Assembly (NCBI RefSeq): GCF_018882325.1
Contig: NZ_JACVOQ010000001.1
Location: 248,001 to 312,000, forward strand
Direction: 5' to 3'
Length of the DNA stretch: 64,000 nt
Origin: Polynucleobacter sp. 78F-HAINBA
Lineage (GTDB): Bacteria; Pseudomonadota; Gammaproteobacteria; Burkholderiales; Burkholderiaceae
Shown here: piece by piece, positions 52,891 through 62,462 of the stretch
How the letters are laid out: every line of letters begins with the position of its first letter
How positions within the stretch are numbered: position 1 is the first letter of the stretch
Translations under genes and position numbers: made by a program
Notes under the pieces: model-generated
Database searches by the model: none
What the model saw: only the letters and a program-made list of their open reading frames with translations
Told to the model about the DNA's origin: nothing

Positions 52891-53910
52891 ATGTCAACTG
52901 AAATAGCGCTAACAATTGGAATCCCTACATATAACGGCGAAGCCTACCTTGCCGAATGCCTGGATGGGGTGCGTCGTCAAATTAATTGCGCTAACCTAAA
53001 TCGAGTTGAGATTTTGATTTCCGATAACGCTTCCATCGATAAAACTGCTAGCATCGTTAGAGAATTTGAATCTAAAAATGACCTGCAAATTTCGTACCAC
53101 AAGAATGAAATAAACTTTGGATTTGATCGAAATATTGATTTGCTTTTCAAGAGGGCGGCTGGAAAATTTGTTTGGCTACTTGGAGATGATGATGTGTTGT
53201 GTGATGGCGCAATAGATTATGCATTGAGTTTGATCGATAGTCATCCAAATTTAAAAGCAATACAGGTCAATTTTGATAAATATGACTCCGCCTTAAAAAA
53301 TGTGATTGAGCGAATTGAAATTGAGAAAGATTCCTACTGTCAAAGTGCCAAAGAGTTCCATTTAAATTCAAGGGGGCGATGGGGTGCAATTTCATCTTTA
53401 ATTATTAAAAGAGAGTCTTGGAATTCTCTGGATTTATCTGCAGCACTGAGTTCACATGTTGTATTTGCCTATGGACTTTTTGAATTACTTCTACAGGGCG
53501 ATTCATTTGTCAGCAATAGATCAATCGTCAAAGTTAGAGACGGCAGTGAAAAAGCAGTAAAAATTGGTGATGGTGACTCTCGAATTGCAATCGCACTAGC
53601 ATCAGGCAAGCTCTATAAGGCGATGCGCCAGATGGGGTATGAACGAAGTTTAGTTAATTGGTATCTTCGTCAAGATAGAAAATACGCCCTTCAATCAATT
53701 CCAATCGCAAAATTTTGGGGGATTAAAGAAAGGCACCTCGTAATACGCGATCTTATTAACGTACATAATGGGCCAAGTCTTTGGTTCAAATGGATCCCCT
53801 ATATTTTGATTCCTGATCCAATATTCAAATGGTGCTATATAAATAAAAAAAAGGTAAGTTCAAAACTACGTCCCTACGAAAAAAAGTTCAAGGATTTTTT
53901 CCGAAAATAA
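52891..53910 (+). CDS. Family 2 glycosyltransferase
   Basis: The 339-residue enzyme has LTIGIPTYNGEAYLAECLDGV, ILISDNASIDKTASIVREF and the FVWLLGDDDVLCDGAIDYAL metal motif (D-D-D), typical of GT-A family 2 proteins. The long C-terminal region is basic and rich in aromatic residues, and ends KKKVSSKLRPYEKKFKDFF. It is AT-rich compared with the sugar-nucleotide genes. It precedes the family 11-like gene on the same strand. Confidence 0.8.
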   Translation: MSTEIALTIGIPTYNGEAYLAECLDGVRRQINCANLNRVEILISDNASIDKTASIVREFESKNDLQISYHKNEINFGFDRNIDLLFKRAAGKFVWLLGDDDVLCDGAIDYALSLIDSHPNLKAIQVNFDKYDSALKNVIERIEIEKDSYCQSAKEFHLNSRGRWGAISSLIIKRESWNSLDLSAALSSHVVFAYGLFELLLQGDSFVSNRSIVKVRDGSEKAVKIGDGDSRIAIALASGKLYKAMRQMGYERSLVNWYLRQDRKYALQSIPIAKFWGIKERHLVIRDLINVHNGPSLWFKWIPYILIPDPIFKWCYINKKKVSSKLRPYEKKFKDFFRK

Positions 53911-53962
53911 TATTAGAAGAAACTCATTTTTTAAAATCAGCTTGATCACTTTCTTATATCCC

Positions 53963-54766
53963 ATGTTTAATCTCAGCTCATTATTAATTCCTAAAATAAG
54001 AAAAAACAAAAAAGTGATTATCACTTTCACTGGTGGCATGGGTGCTCAAATTCTAAGTGCAGCAATTTATTTCTCTATGCGGGATTCAGGTAATGAGGTT
54101 TATGCCGACCTTAGTTATTTTGAAAATCCAGCTGAATTAGCTACCGAAGGACAAGTAGGCCAAATTTCTCAGTGGGCATGGCAACTTACTCCTTTTGGGA
54201 TTAATCCCTCAGACTTTAAAAGTTTTACCAATGGAAATATATTAAAAGAACATCTAATTGCTGATGGCCCAGATAAAATCTCGCTTGCTCTAAACGCCCT
54301 AGAAAATGATGCGACTAAACGCTATTTCTCCATTCAAAATATAACCAACAGCACCTTTGATTTGGGTCAAAATGATTATCTCTGCGCTCATATTCGCCGT
54401 GGAGACTACATTAATGTAGCTAGCCACCTCATGCCCAATGAAGTTTTCTTGAATGCTGCCAATAAATTCAATTCGTTATGCAAAACGATTGTTGTCATCT
54501 CAGACTCTAGAATTTCTCAAGAACTAAAGGATGGCTTTAATTCTAAATTTGAAAAATGTATTTTTCTGGACAGCATTGATGCCATCACCGCCCACTGTAT
54601 TATGAGAATGGCGAGTGTTCTCATTTGCTCAAATAGCCAATTTAGCCTTGTTGCTGCAGCCCTCAATACAAGGGGGGTAGTACTTCTACCCAAAAACTGG
54701 GGGGATTCAGTTGAAATTGCAGCAGTAATTAACCGGCTTGGAAACTTCCAAATGCTATATACCTAA
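53963..54766 (+). CDS. Family 11 (alpha-1,2-fucosyltransferase-like) glycosyltransferase
   Basis: The roughly 267-residue protein has VIITFTGGMGAQILSAAIYF (the G-G-x-G-x-Q start of family 11) and the key LCAHIRRGDYINVASHLMP motif (H-x-R-R-x-D) that binds GDP-fucose. VVISDSRISQELK, MRMASVLICSNSQFSLVAAAL and VLLPKNW follow. It would add L-fucose in alpha-1,2 linkage. The frame opens at TTG 53942; neither start has a good ribosome binding site, so the N-terminus is uncertain. Confidence 0.75.
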   Translation: MFNLSSLLIPKIRKNKKVIITFTGGMGAQILSAAIYFSMRDSGNEVYADLSYFENPAELATEGQVGQISQWAWQLTPFGINPSDFKSFTNGNILKEHLIADGPDKISLALNALENDATKRYFSIQNITNSTFDLGQNDYLCAHIRRGDYINVASHLMPNEVFLNAANKFNSLCKTIVVISDSRISQELKDGFNSKFEKCIFLDSIDAITAHCIMRMASVLICSNSQFSLVAAALNTRGVVLLPKNWGDSVEIAAVINRLGNFQMLYT

Positions 54767-54795
54767 ATAAGAGGTCTTACCAATTTACACAGAGA

Positions 54796-55767
54796 TTAGA
54801 GTCTATTTAGATAGGCAGCGTAAGCCTGATTCATACCATACTCAAGTGATGCGGTTGGGTACCAACCCAAAGCATTTAATTTTTTGGAATCCATCCACTT
54901 CCTTGGGGCTCCATCGGGCTTACTAGCATCAAAGCTAATCTTTCCCTGATACCCTGTTGCTCTAGCTACTGCGGTAGCTAATTCAGCAATAGTGATATCA
55001 CTGCCATAACCTACATTGAGATGACTCTCCATTGGAGATGTATGTTGATCATAGATGTCTCTATCAAGGTTCATCACAAATACTGATGCTGCAGCCATAT
55101 CGTCCACATAAAGAAATTCTCTTCTAGGGGTACCCGTCCCCCAAATCACAACCTCTGGCGCATTGCTTACTTTAGCTTCATGAAATCGTCTAATCAGGGC
55201 TGGGATGACATGGCTGTTCTCGGGATGGTAATTGTCGCCAGGTCCATACAAATTGGTTGGCATGACTGAGCGGTAATCCACCCCATGACTTTGACCATAC
55301 TGACGGTTATAGCTCTCGCACATCTTAATACCGGCAATCTTCGCCACAGCATAGGGCTCATTGGTAGGCTCTAATTTACCGGTAAGTAATGCATCTTCAC
55401 TCATAGGCTGGGGAGCTAGCTTAGGATAAATACAGCTAGACCCTAAAAACAAGAGTTTCTTTACCCCAGACAGAAAGGCTTGATGTATTACATTGTTTTG
55501 CACCATCAAGTTGTCATAGATAAATTCAGCGGGGAAGGTATTGTTGGCATGGATCCCCCCTACGCGAGCTGCCGCTAGATAGACCTGATCAGGTTTCTCT
55601 GATTCAAAGAAGGCCTGTACCGCGGCTTGATTAGTCAAATCTAATTCGCTATGAGTGCGAGTGACAATATTACTAAAGCCCTTGGCTTGTAGATTGCGAA
55701 CAATGGCTGAACCTACCATACCGCGATGGCCAGCAACGTAGATCTTTTGGCTTACCTCTGTTGGCAT
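54796..55767 (-). CDS. fcl: GDP-L-fucose synthase
   Basis: The 323-residue NADPH enzyme epimerises and reduces GDP-4-keto-6-deoxymannose to GDP-L-fucose. Motifs: [90 protein letters not shown] (Tyr-x3-Lys) and [29 protein letters not shown]. It lies downstream of gmd on the same strand. Confidence 0.95.
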   Translation of the reverse strand: MPTEVSQKIYVAGHRGMVGSAIVRNLQAKGFSNIVTRTHSELDLTNQAAVQAFFESEKPDQVYLAAARVGGIHANNTFPAEFIYDNLMVQNNVIHQAFLSGVKKLLFLGSSCIYPKLAPQPMSEDALLTGKLEPTNEPYAVAKIAGIKMCESYNRQYGQSHGVDYRSVMPTNLYGPGDNYHPENSHVIPALIRRFHEAKVSNAPEVVIWGTGTPRREFLYVDDMAAASVFVMNLDRDIYDQHTSPMESHLNVGYGSDITIAELATAVARATGYQGKISFDASKPDGAPRKWMDSKKLNALGWYPTASLEYGMNQAYAAYLNRL

Positions 55768-55817
55768 GTTTGTGCTCTTCTCTATCCGCTCTAAGTTCTT
55801 GCTATTACTTCTAATTC

Positions 55818-56948
55818 TTAATTCTCTTTACCCACCGCTACAGAGTAGCCATGCTTTTCTAAAAGTGCATGCTGCTTGGCTTTTTCTAAATCATTGGCCA
55901 CCATCTCCACAATCATTTGATCTAAGGTAATTTCTGGCACCCAGCCCAGTTTAGTTTTGGCTTTGGTTGGATCACCCAAGAGGGTTTCAACTTCTGTAGG
56001 GCGGTAGTAGCGTGGATCGATCTGGACAATCACATCCCCAACCTTGAGTGCCGGGGCTTTATCGCCCTCAATCAAAGCTACAACAGCTTTTTCATTCTCG
56101 GCGGTACCCTCAAACTTTAAGGTAATGCCCAATTGCTTAGCACTACGGATAATAAATTCACGCACTGTGAACTGCACACCTGTGGCGATTACAAAATCTT
56201 CTGGTTTGACTTGTTGGAGCATGAGCCATTGCATGCGCACGTAGTCTTTTGCATGACCCCAGTCGCGTAGCGCATCAATATTACCCATGAAAAGGCACTT
56301 CTCCAATCCCTGAGAAATATTTGCCAAACCACGCGTCACTTTACGAGTCACAAAAGTCTCGCCACGACGCTTAGACTCATGATTAAAGAGGATGCCATTA
56401 CAGGCATACATCCCATAGGCTTCACGGTAGTTCACGGTAATCCAGTAGGCGTACATCTTAGCTACGGCATAGGGGCTACGCGGATAAAAAGGTGTGGTCT
56501 CTTTTTGAGGAATTTCTTGTACTAAGCCATAGAGCTCAGAAGTCGAGGCTTGGTAGAAGCGGGTCTTTTTCTCTAATCCCAAAATACGAATGGCTTCTAA
56601 CATTCGCAGTGGGCCCATGGCATCGACATCCGCCGTGTACTCAGGAGATTCAAAAGAAACGGCTACGTGTGACTGAGCACCTAGGTTATAAATCTCATCA
56701 GGCTGGCACTCTTGAATAATGCGGACCAAGTTACTTGTATCTGTTAAATCACCGTAATGCAAAATCAAATCAGGGTGATTGACATGTGGGTCTTGATACA
56801 GGTGATCGATGCGCTCAGTATTAAAAGAAGAGGCGCGACGTTTAATGCCGTGAACTATGTAACCTTTTTCCAGTAAGAACTCTGCGAGATAAGAACCGTC
56901 TTGACCGGTGATGCCTGTAATTAGGGCAACTTTTTGGATTTTTTTCAT
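55818..56948 (-). CDS. gmd: GDP-mannose 4,6-dehydratase
   Basis: The 376-residue enzyme makes GDP-4-keto-6-deoxy-D-mannose. It has [105 protein letters not shown] and [20 protein letters not shown], all full-length family features. Middle member of the manC-gmd paralogue-gmd-fcl block; its product feeds fcl. Confidence 0.95.
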   Translation of the reverse strand: MKKIQKVALITGITGQDGSYLAEFLLEKGYIVHGIKRRASSFNTERIDHLYQDPHVNHPDLILHYGDLTDTSNLVRIIQECQPDEIYNLGAQSHVAVSFESPEYTADVDAMGPLRMLEAIRILGLEKKTRFYQASTSELYGLVQEIPQKETTPFYPRSPYAVAKMYAYWITVNYREAYGMYACNGILFNHESKRRGETFVTRKVTRGLANISQGLEKCLFMGNIDALRDWGHAKDYVRMQWLMLQQVKPEDFVIATGVQFTVREFIIRSAKQLGITLKFEGTAENEKAVVALIEGDKAPALKVGDVIVQIDPRYYRPTEVETLLGDPTKAKTKLGWVPEITLDQMIVEMVANDLEKAKQHALLEKHGYSVAVGKEN

Positions 56949-56996
56949 ATTTTTGACTAAATGCGATTTAGCTAATTATCTGTATTTGTAAATTGA

Positions 56997-57989
56997 TTAT
57001 AAAGATTGGTACATGCTTTTAACAACCTCAACACCTTTAGTCGAAGACTCCCAAGCGAGTGCCTTTTGAGCTTTGCCAGGATCGGCGCGACCCACAGCTA
57101 AGTCCGTAGGACGAAACAAGCTAGGGTCCTGAATGACGTGATCTTTCCAATTCAGATTTGCCTGCTCAAATGCTACCTTCACAAATTCTTCGAGGGTAAT
57201 GGTAGTGCCAGTAGCAATCACATAATCCTCTGGCTTATCTTGTTGCAACATCAACCACATCGCCTCAACGTACTCAGGAGCCCAACCCCAATCTCTTGCG
57301 ATGTCCAAGCGGCCGAGTTTTAATTTCTCCTTGCTACCCTCCGCAATACGCTTCACAGCCCGAATAATTTTCTGCGTTACAAAACGCTCGGGGCGTAATG
57401 GGGACTCATGGTTGAACAAGATACCGGTACACGCAAATAGGCCATACGCATCGCGGTAGTTATTAACCAACCAATAGGCAGAGGTTTTAGCAACCGCATA
57501 AGGACTCATGGGGTAGAACGCAGTGTTCTCGTTAGCAGGTTCGCCATGGGTATCGCCGAAGCATTCACCAGAGCCTGCGTGATAGATTTTGATCGATTTA
57601 TCCATCATTCGGCAGCCCTCTAGGATATTCAAGGTGCCCAAGGTAATACTCTGAATCGTTTCAGCTGGTTGCTCAAAAGATAAACCTACGGATGACTGAC
57701 CCGCTAAATAATAGATCTCATCAGGATTGCCCTTGCGCAATGCTACTAAGACGCTCCGAAAGTCTTCGGGCACCATCGAGATGTAGCTAATTTGATCCTG
57801 AATACCTAACTTTTGATGGTTTGAGAAGGAGGATCCCTGTACATCCCTGGAAGTACCAAAAACTACATAACCTTTATCCAAAAGCAATTGAGCTAAGTAG
57901 CTTCCATCTTGACCACTGACCCCACAAATTAATGCAGTACGTTTATTTGAATTGCTGGGTTGATTCATCACTGGATTAGCGTCACTCAT
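56997..57989 (-). CDS. GDP-mannose 4,6-dehydratase paralogue
   Basis: The 330-residue protein has the same fold and motifs as Gmd: [81 protein letters not shown] and FNHESPLRPERFVTQKI. It is shorter than the gmd next to it and differs in the [11 protein letters not shown] loop, which is replaced by GSSFSNHQKLG. It may make the same keto sugar for another branch (for example GDP-rhamnose or perosamine) or act on a different substrate. Its start overlaps the manC stop by one base. Confidence 0.8.
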   Translation of the reverse strand: MSDANPVMNQPSNSNKRTALICGVSGQDGSYLAQLLLDKGYVVFGTSRDVQGSSFSNHQKLGIQDQISYISMVPEDFRSVLVALRKGNPDEIYYLAGQSSVGLSFEQPAETIQSITLGTLNILEGCRMMDKSIKIYHAGSGECFGDTHGEPANENTAFYPMSPYAVAKTSAYWLVNNYRDAYGLFACTGILFNHESPLRPERFVTQKIIRAVKRIAEGSKEKLKLGRLDIARDWGWAPEYVEAMWLMLQQDKPEDYVIATGTTITLEEFVKVAFEQANLNWKDHVIQDPSLFRPTDLAVGRADPGKAQKALAWESSTKGVEVVKSMYQSL

Positions 57990-59497
57990 TATTTAGAGCG
58001 CCCATAGTTATCTTCAAAACGCACAATGTCATCCTCACCCAAGTAGCTGCCGGACTGAACTTCAATAATTTCTAGCGGGGTTTTTCCTGGATTTGCTAAG
58101 CGATGGGTTTGCCCCTGTGGAATATACGTGCTTTGATTTTCGGTAAGCATAATCACCTTGTCACCATTAGTAATCTCTGCGGTACCTTTAACCACAATCC
58201 AATGCTCAGCACGATGGTGGTGCATTTGTAATGACAGGCTTGCCCCAGGCTTTACCTGAATACGCTTCACCTTAAAGCGCTCGCCTTCATCCACGCTGTC
58301 ATACCAACCCCAAGGTCTAGCAACCTTGCGATGTAAATTCTTCTCTTCACGCTTTTGTTGTTCTAGTTGAATGACGATACTTTTAACATCTTGACTATTG
58401 GTCCTGTCAGCAACTAAGACTGCATCAGCGGTTTCAATAATGACTAAGTTATCAATGCCTACTGTACCCACCAAACGACTGCTAGCATGAACTAATGAGT
58501 TCTTTGTATTGCTCAGCAGAGTATCGCCACTGGTAACATTTCCGTACTCATCTTTTTTACCTACTTGCCACACTGCATCCCAGGCACCAAGATCATTCCA
58601 GCCAGCATTGAGCTCAACCATCTTGATCGCAAATTGACTTGAGCTTGGGCACTTTTCAATCACAGCATAGTCAATAGATTCGCTCGGTATAACCTTGAAG
58701 AGCTCCTTATCAGGGCGCACGAAGTCGGTATCGGCCGATTGATCAATCGTTCGTGCCACCCAAGCGGTTTTGGCAGTATCTAAGATATCGGCCCGATATT
58801 CTTTTAAGGCAGCAAGCCAAGTGCTCGCACGTACTACAAACATACCGCCATTCCAAAAATAGTTACCGTTTTCTAAATACGATTTAGCTGTTTGCACATC
58901 CGGCTTTTCTGCAAACTGCTCTACGGTATATTCACCATGGACACCCTGGCTGCCACTCCTTTTGATGTATCCATAACCCGTTTCGGGTGCAGTAGCAGTG
59001 ATACCCAAAATCGCAACCGTTTTCTTGGCTGTATCTGCCGCAACCACGGAGATACATTCTTGCAGCGCTTTAGAAAAAGCTTGACCATTTTGGATGGTTT
59101 GATCGGCTGGCGTCATCACCAAAATTGGGTCGACCTCACCGCCAGACTGCTCGCCTGCATACATGGCGGCTAATGTCAGTGCCGGGGCTGTATTGCGACC
59201 CACTGGCTCAAGTAATAGCGTTGCTTTAACCTTGGGAATTTCACGCAATTGGTCAAGAACTAAGAAGCGATGCTCCTCGTTCGTGACCACAACTGTTCTG
59301 CCCAACTGAATCTCAGGTGAGCCAATAGCATTTAACCTTTCAACCGCTTGCTGAAAAAGGCTCTTGGCAGAATCATCGCCAGAGAGCACTAAAAACTGTT
59401 TTGGAAAACCAGAGCGGGATAAGGGCCACAGACGAGTTCCAGAGCCGCCACACAGAATGACTGGAATTACTTCGGTAGCTGGAATCACTTGAACCAT
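57989..59497 (-). CDS. manC: Mannose-1-phosphate guanylyltransferase / mannose-6-phosphate isomerase
   Basis: A 502-residue bifunctional enzyme. The N-terminal part has VILCGGSGTRLWPLSRSGFPKQFL (GDP-mannose pyrophosphorylase signature), VMTPADQTI and NYFWNGGMFVV. From about residue 385 the cupin-type isomerase domain reads RPWGWYDSVDEGERFKVKRIQVKPGASLSLQMHHHRAEHWIVVKGTA. It supplies GDP-mannose for gmd and is first in the block manC-gmd paralogue-gmd-fcl. Phosphomannomutase is not in the window. Confidence 0.95.
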   Translation of the reverse strand: MVQVIPATEVIPVILCGGSGTRLWPLSRSGFPKQFLVLSGDDSAKSLFQQAVERLNAIGSPEIQLGRTVVVTNEEHRFLVLDQLREIPKVKATLLLEPVGRNTAPALTLAAMYAGEQSGGEVDPILVMTPADQTIQNGQAFSKALQECISVVAADTAKKTVAILGITATAPETGYGYIKRSGSQGVHGEYTVEQFAEKPDVQTAKSYLENGNYFWNGGMFVVRASTWLAALKEYRADILDTAKTAWVARTIDQSADTDFVRPDKELFKVIPSESIDYAVIEKCPSSSQFAIKMVELNAGWNDLGAWDAVWQVGKKDEYGNVTSGDTLLSNTKNSLVHASSRLVGTVGIDNLVIIETADAVLVADRTNSQDVKSIVIQLEQQKREEKNLHRKVARPWGWYDSVDEGERFKVKRIQVKPGASLSLQMHHHRAEHWIVVKGTAEITNGDKVIMLTENQSTYIPQGQTHRLANPGKTPLEIIEVQSGSYLGEDDIVRFEDNYGRSK

Positions 59498-59717
59498 ATC
59501 GAATGGGTAAAGCCTTTATGCTTTTTGTAAATAATCCATGATTTTATAGGCTTTATGAGCCAATTCGGGCTTTATTAAGGTTTACACGGATCCTGCGAAA
59601 TTGAATAGAATTAAATTGAGCGCAAGATAGCACTCTTAAAGTCCACTGTTGTTGACTAGCCTTGAAGATATAAGGCGGTTAAAGCTGGTTTTGAAATTAA
59701 ATTATTGGAGTCAAAAA

Positions 59718-59864
59718 ATGTCTACAAGCAATATCCCAAAAATCAACGTCCGCAATTCAGTTATCGAATGCGCCCAATCCCTGAAAAAGGAAAATGCGGG
59801 CAAATATCACAATTACGGCATCAAAGATTGCATCGCTTCTATTGCAGCCACCAAGCAAAAATAA
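59718..59864 (+). CDS. Small protein of unknown function
   Basis: ATG 59718 with GGAG about nine bases upstream gives 48 residues (MSTSNIPKINVRNSVIECAQ, ending in AATKQK). It is polar, slightly basic, has two Cys and no membrane helix. A longer frame from 59649 lacks a ribosome binding site. It stands alone between manC and the HPP gene; no relatives can be named. Confidence 0.45.
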   Translation: MSTSNIPKINVRNSVIECAQSLKKENAGKYHNYGIKDCIASIAATKQK

Positions 59865-59888
59865 TTACAAGTCATTGTTTTTAAATAG

Positions 59889-60428
59889 TTAATTTGGTCT
59901 ATTGGGGTAGCGTTTACCAGTTAAGTTACTGTAAACCGCCCCAGCTATCACCAGCAATATTGAATCGACCATTACTGGGAAAAAAGCGTATCGGTAGTGC
60001 ATGACATGCCCCAGGACCACAATTAAAGCTACTGCTGCAGCTGGTGGATGCAAACAGCGCAATACAAACATCCCCAAAATCGATAGGCTAGCAGCGAGGG
60101 GCATTGCCAATAAGGGCTCACTAACTAAGTGGATGGTTGCAATACCGATTAAGGCGGATAAGGTATTGCCTGCAATTACAGCCCAGGGCTGAGCCATCGG
60201 ACTCCCTGGCAAGGCAAAGACAAGTAAAGCGCTTGCTCCTAGGGAAGCCATCAGCCACTCATCAAGTCCACTTAAATCGCCAAGGAACTTGGCGATAGTG
60301 AGTACTAACATCAAACCAATAAAAGCTCCTGCAACGGAGCGAATTTTCTCAAGCCAAGGCACATGCGGCTGATCCCCGCCAAAGTAAAAGGAGCAGTGCT
60401 TGAGTAGATTCTTGTATTGATGTCTCAT
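59889..60428 (-). CDS. HPP family membrane protein
   Basis: The 179-residue protein has an N-terminal cytoplasmic part and about four hydrophobic helices. The HPP signature is present in LRCLHPPAAAVALIVVLGH, and the ASLGASALLVFALPGSPMAQPWAVIAGN segment is typical. HPP proteins are integral membrane proteins, some linked to nitrite transport. The small Gly/Ala-rich helices match. It follows the HiPIP gene on the same strand but a terminator hairpin separates them. Confidence 0.85.
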   Translation of the reverse strand: MRHQYKNLLKHCSFYFGGDQPHVPWLEKIRSVAGAFIGLMLVLTIAKFLGDLSGLDEWLMASLGASALLVFALPGSPMAQPWAVIAGNTLSALIGIATIHLVSEPLLAMPLAASLSILGMFVLRCLHPPAAAVALIVVLGHVMHYRYAFFPVMVDSILLVIAGAVYSNLTGKRYPNRPN

Positions 60429-60497
60429 GCTTTATCTATTGATGTTCTCAAGCAATCATAAACCTGCGCACAATTGAGTCAAATCCACGCACGCAAT

Positions 60498-60523
60498 AAA
60501 AAAGCTGCCGAAGCAGCTTTTTT
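60498..60523 (-). terminator. Rho-independent terminator after the HiPIP gene
   Basis: On the minus strand AAAAAGCTGC-TTCG-GCAGCTTTTT forms a stem capped by a stable TTCG tetraloop followed by T residues, 25 bases past the stop at 60548. The symmetric A and T runs may also allow use in the other direction. Confidence 0.85.
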
Positions 60524-60547
60524 ATTGAACTCCTAACTAATCTGGCA

Positions 60548-60856
60548 TTAGGCCTTTTTAGCGTAAGCAGAGCACCAGCCTTTACCAGCAACTTGTTTGG
60601 CACCAAACAAAGAGCAACCGCCGGCAGCTGAACCAGCTTTGCCTTGGTACAGGGCGCAGTTATCGCACTGTTGACCAGCAGCATACTTAGCAAACTTTGC
60701 CTTGTCTACTTTTGAGGCATCAGCTTTGTAACCCAAAGCAGCAGCTTGTGGATCAGTTTCAGCAACCATGGCTTGAGCCTGAACTTTACCGTTCAAAGCC
60801 AAGGTGCAAGCACCAGCAGCGGACAAAATCATAAATTGGCGACGACTATTTTTCAT
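60548..60856 (-). CDS. hip: High-potential iron-sulfur protein (HiPIP)
   Basis: The 102-residue precursor has a Tat signal peptide (NSRRQFMILSAAGACTLAL) and a mature domain with four cluster cysteines C64, C67, C81 and C95 in the order C-x2-C-x13-C-x13-C, as in HiPIPs. These small periplasmic 4Fe-4S proteins carry electrons at high potential, for instance to terminal oxidases. The Tat signal fits export of the folded, cluster-loaded protein. Confidence 0.9.
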   Translation of the reverse strand: MKNSRRQFMILSAAGACTLALNGKVQAQAMVAETDPQAAALGYKADASKVDKAKFAKYAAGQQCDNCALYQGKAGSAAGGCSLFGAKQVAGKGWCSAYAKKA

Positions 60857-61004
60857 ACGTTCTCCAGAGAGTGAAATAGAACAAAGATTGCATCTGAGTG
60901 GATCATAAAACAGATCAAATTAGTCGACTATAGGCACTCTAAGCATCTGATTTGTATGACTATTTTGTTGAGAATTGTTCTCAAAATCAATTTACTGCAA
61001 ATTT

Positions 61005-61238
61005 CTAATGCCAGCCCTTGAGATTCATGCAGGCAATACGCTGTTTTACGTGGATACCTGATCCTGATTCTGGATAGGATTGCGCACAATCAAGAGCATC
61101 TTGGCGAAAAGTAGCCTTATTATTTTTGGCTGGATCGGTATTGACGTCGGGATACAAAGAGCAACCCATCAAAATAGATCCCACTGCGAATGTAAAGGTG
61201 ACTACCGTCAGATGCCAACCCAATTTAGATAGTGTCAT
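61005..61238 (-). CDS. Small putative lipoprotein
   Basis: The 77-residue product has a signal peptide with hydrophobic core and a lipobox ending L-M-G-C (Cys at residue 26), then a short polar domain with two further Cys (ALDCAQSYPESGSGIHVKQRIACM) that may form a disulfide. It is probably attached to the outer or inner membrane. It lies 14 bases downstream of folE and may be co-transcribed. No family was recognised. Confidence 0.65.
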   Translation of the reverse strand: MTLSKLGWHLTVVTFTFAVGSILMGCSLYPDVNTDPAKNNKATFRQDALDCAQSYPESGSGIHVKQRIACMNLKGWH

Positions 61239-61252
61239 GCTCTAGCTATTGC

Positions 61253-62044
61253 CTACCTTTTATCGAGAAGAGATAAAAACTCTCTACGCAAATTAGAGTC
61301 TTTTAAGAAGGCGCCTCGCATCACACTGTTCACCATCTTCGAGTCACGATCTTTTACACCGCGCCACTGCATGCAGAAGTGATCTGCATCCATCACGATT
61401 GCAACACCAATCGGCTTGATTTTCTTCTCCAGCATGTCGGCCAACTCAACTACTGCCTCTTCCTGAATTTGTGGACGGCACATTACCCACTCAGTTAAAC
61501 GTGAGTACTTTGACAAACCAATGAGAGCAGATTCTTTGCTTGGTAATACCCCAATCCAAATACGACCCATGATCGGACAAAGATGATGCGAGCAAGCGCT
61601 ACGAACAGTAATCGGGCCAATGATCATCAACTCATTGAGGCGGCTGACATTCGGAAATTTAGTCAGCGTAGGCTGCTCAACATAACGGCCATTGAATACT
61701 TCTTTAATAAACATTTTCGCAACACGCTGGCTGGTGTTCTTCGTATTGTGATCACTCTCAGTATCAATCACTAAACTTTCTAAAACAGCCTGCATCTTTT
61801 CTGCAACCTCATCCACCAAGCCCTCTAATTCACCAGGCTGAATGAATTTAGAAATATTGTCATTCGCATGAAAGCGCGCCTTTTGCGCCTCAATGCGTCG
61901 ACGAATCACTACAGACAATGGTGTCCCAGCATCGCTCTTTTTTGGAGTGGATTTTTGAGTGGCATTCTTGGCAGACTTAACGCTAGAGGTTTTCTTAGCA
62001 GGAGCCTTGGCAACCGTCTTCGTAGGAGTTTTTTTAGTGGGCAT
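61253..62044 (-). CDS. folE: GTP cyclohydrolase I
   Basis: The 263-residue enzyme opens the folate/pterin pathway by converting GTP to dihydroneopterin triphosphate. The core (from about residue 70) has SACSHHLCPIMGRIWIGVLP with zinc-binding Cys and His residues, LIGLSKYSRL and the late VIMDADHFCMQWRGVKDRDSKMVNSVMRGAF with the second zinc Cys. About 45 N-terminal residues are a Lys/Ala/Thr/Pro-rich tail (KKTPTKTVAKAPAKKTS), an unusual addition that may contact nucleic acid or simply be disordered. The core length fits the family. Confidence 0.95.
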   Translation of the reverse strand: MPTKKTPTKTVAKAPAKKTSSVKSAKNATQKSTPKKSDAGTPLSVVIRRRIEAQKARFHANDNISKFIQPGELEGLVDEVAEKMQAVLESLVIDTESDHNTKNTSQRVAKMFIKEVFNGRYVEQPTLTKFPNVSRLNELMIIGPITVRSACSHHLCPIMGRIWIGVLPSKESALIGLSKYSRLTEWVMCRPQIQEEAVVELADMLEKKIKPIGVAIVMDADHFCMQWRGVKDRDSKMVNSVMRGAFLKDSNLRREFLSLLDKR

Positions 62045-62090
62045 ATCTATTAGTTATCTCGGTGAATTTTGTAAGTTAGTTTTAGATCTA

Positions 62091-62462
62091 TTAAATCTGG
62101 AATAAGATTGCCACTACGCAAGCCAAGCCAGCAAGCCACACTATTGATCGGGTGGTTGGCCAATCCGCTACATAGCAAATTAAATAAGCAATACGTGCAG
62201 CAACAAATCCGATTGCCAATAAATCAACCCTAGCTTGCGGTGCGTTGGCTACAGTGGCAATGATGACAGCGGCGAAAAATAAGGGAAGAGATTCAAAAAG
62301 ATTAGCTTGAGCGGCATTGGCGCGCGCCCGAAATCCTGTCTGCTTCGCAAGCCATTGTCTGGGCATGCCATTGTCATAACCCTCAAATCCTTTTTTAGCA
62401 ATTCCAGCAGCAACATAGGGAAATAATCCCATGAACAGCACACACCAATAAGCAATAGTCAT
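62091..62462 (-). CDS. MAPEG family membrane protein
   Basis: A 123-residue protein with four hydrophobic helices. It has the MAPEG-type [21 protein letters not shown] segment (conserved Glu and Asn) and a [24 protein letters not shown] segment with the R-x-x-Y-motif region. Family members are glutathione- or lipid-related enzymes; bacterial examples of this short type are of unknown function. Its ATG overlaps the plsY stop by four bases, so the two are co-translated. Confidence 0.85.
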   Translation of the reverse strand: MTIAYWCVLFMGLFPYVAAGIAKKGFEGYDNGMPRQWLAKQTGFRARANAAQANLFESLPLFFAAVIIATVANAPQARVDLLAIGFVAARIAYLICYVADWPTTRSIVWLAGLACVVAILFQI

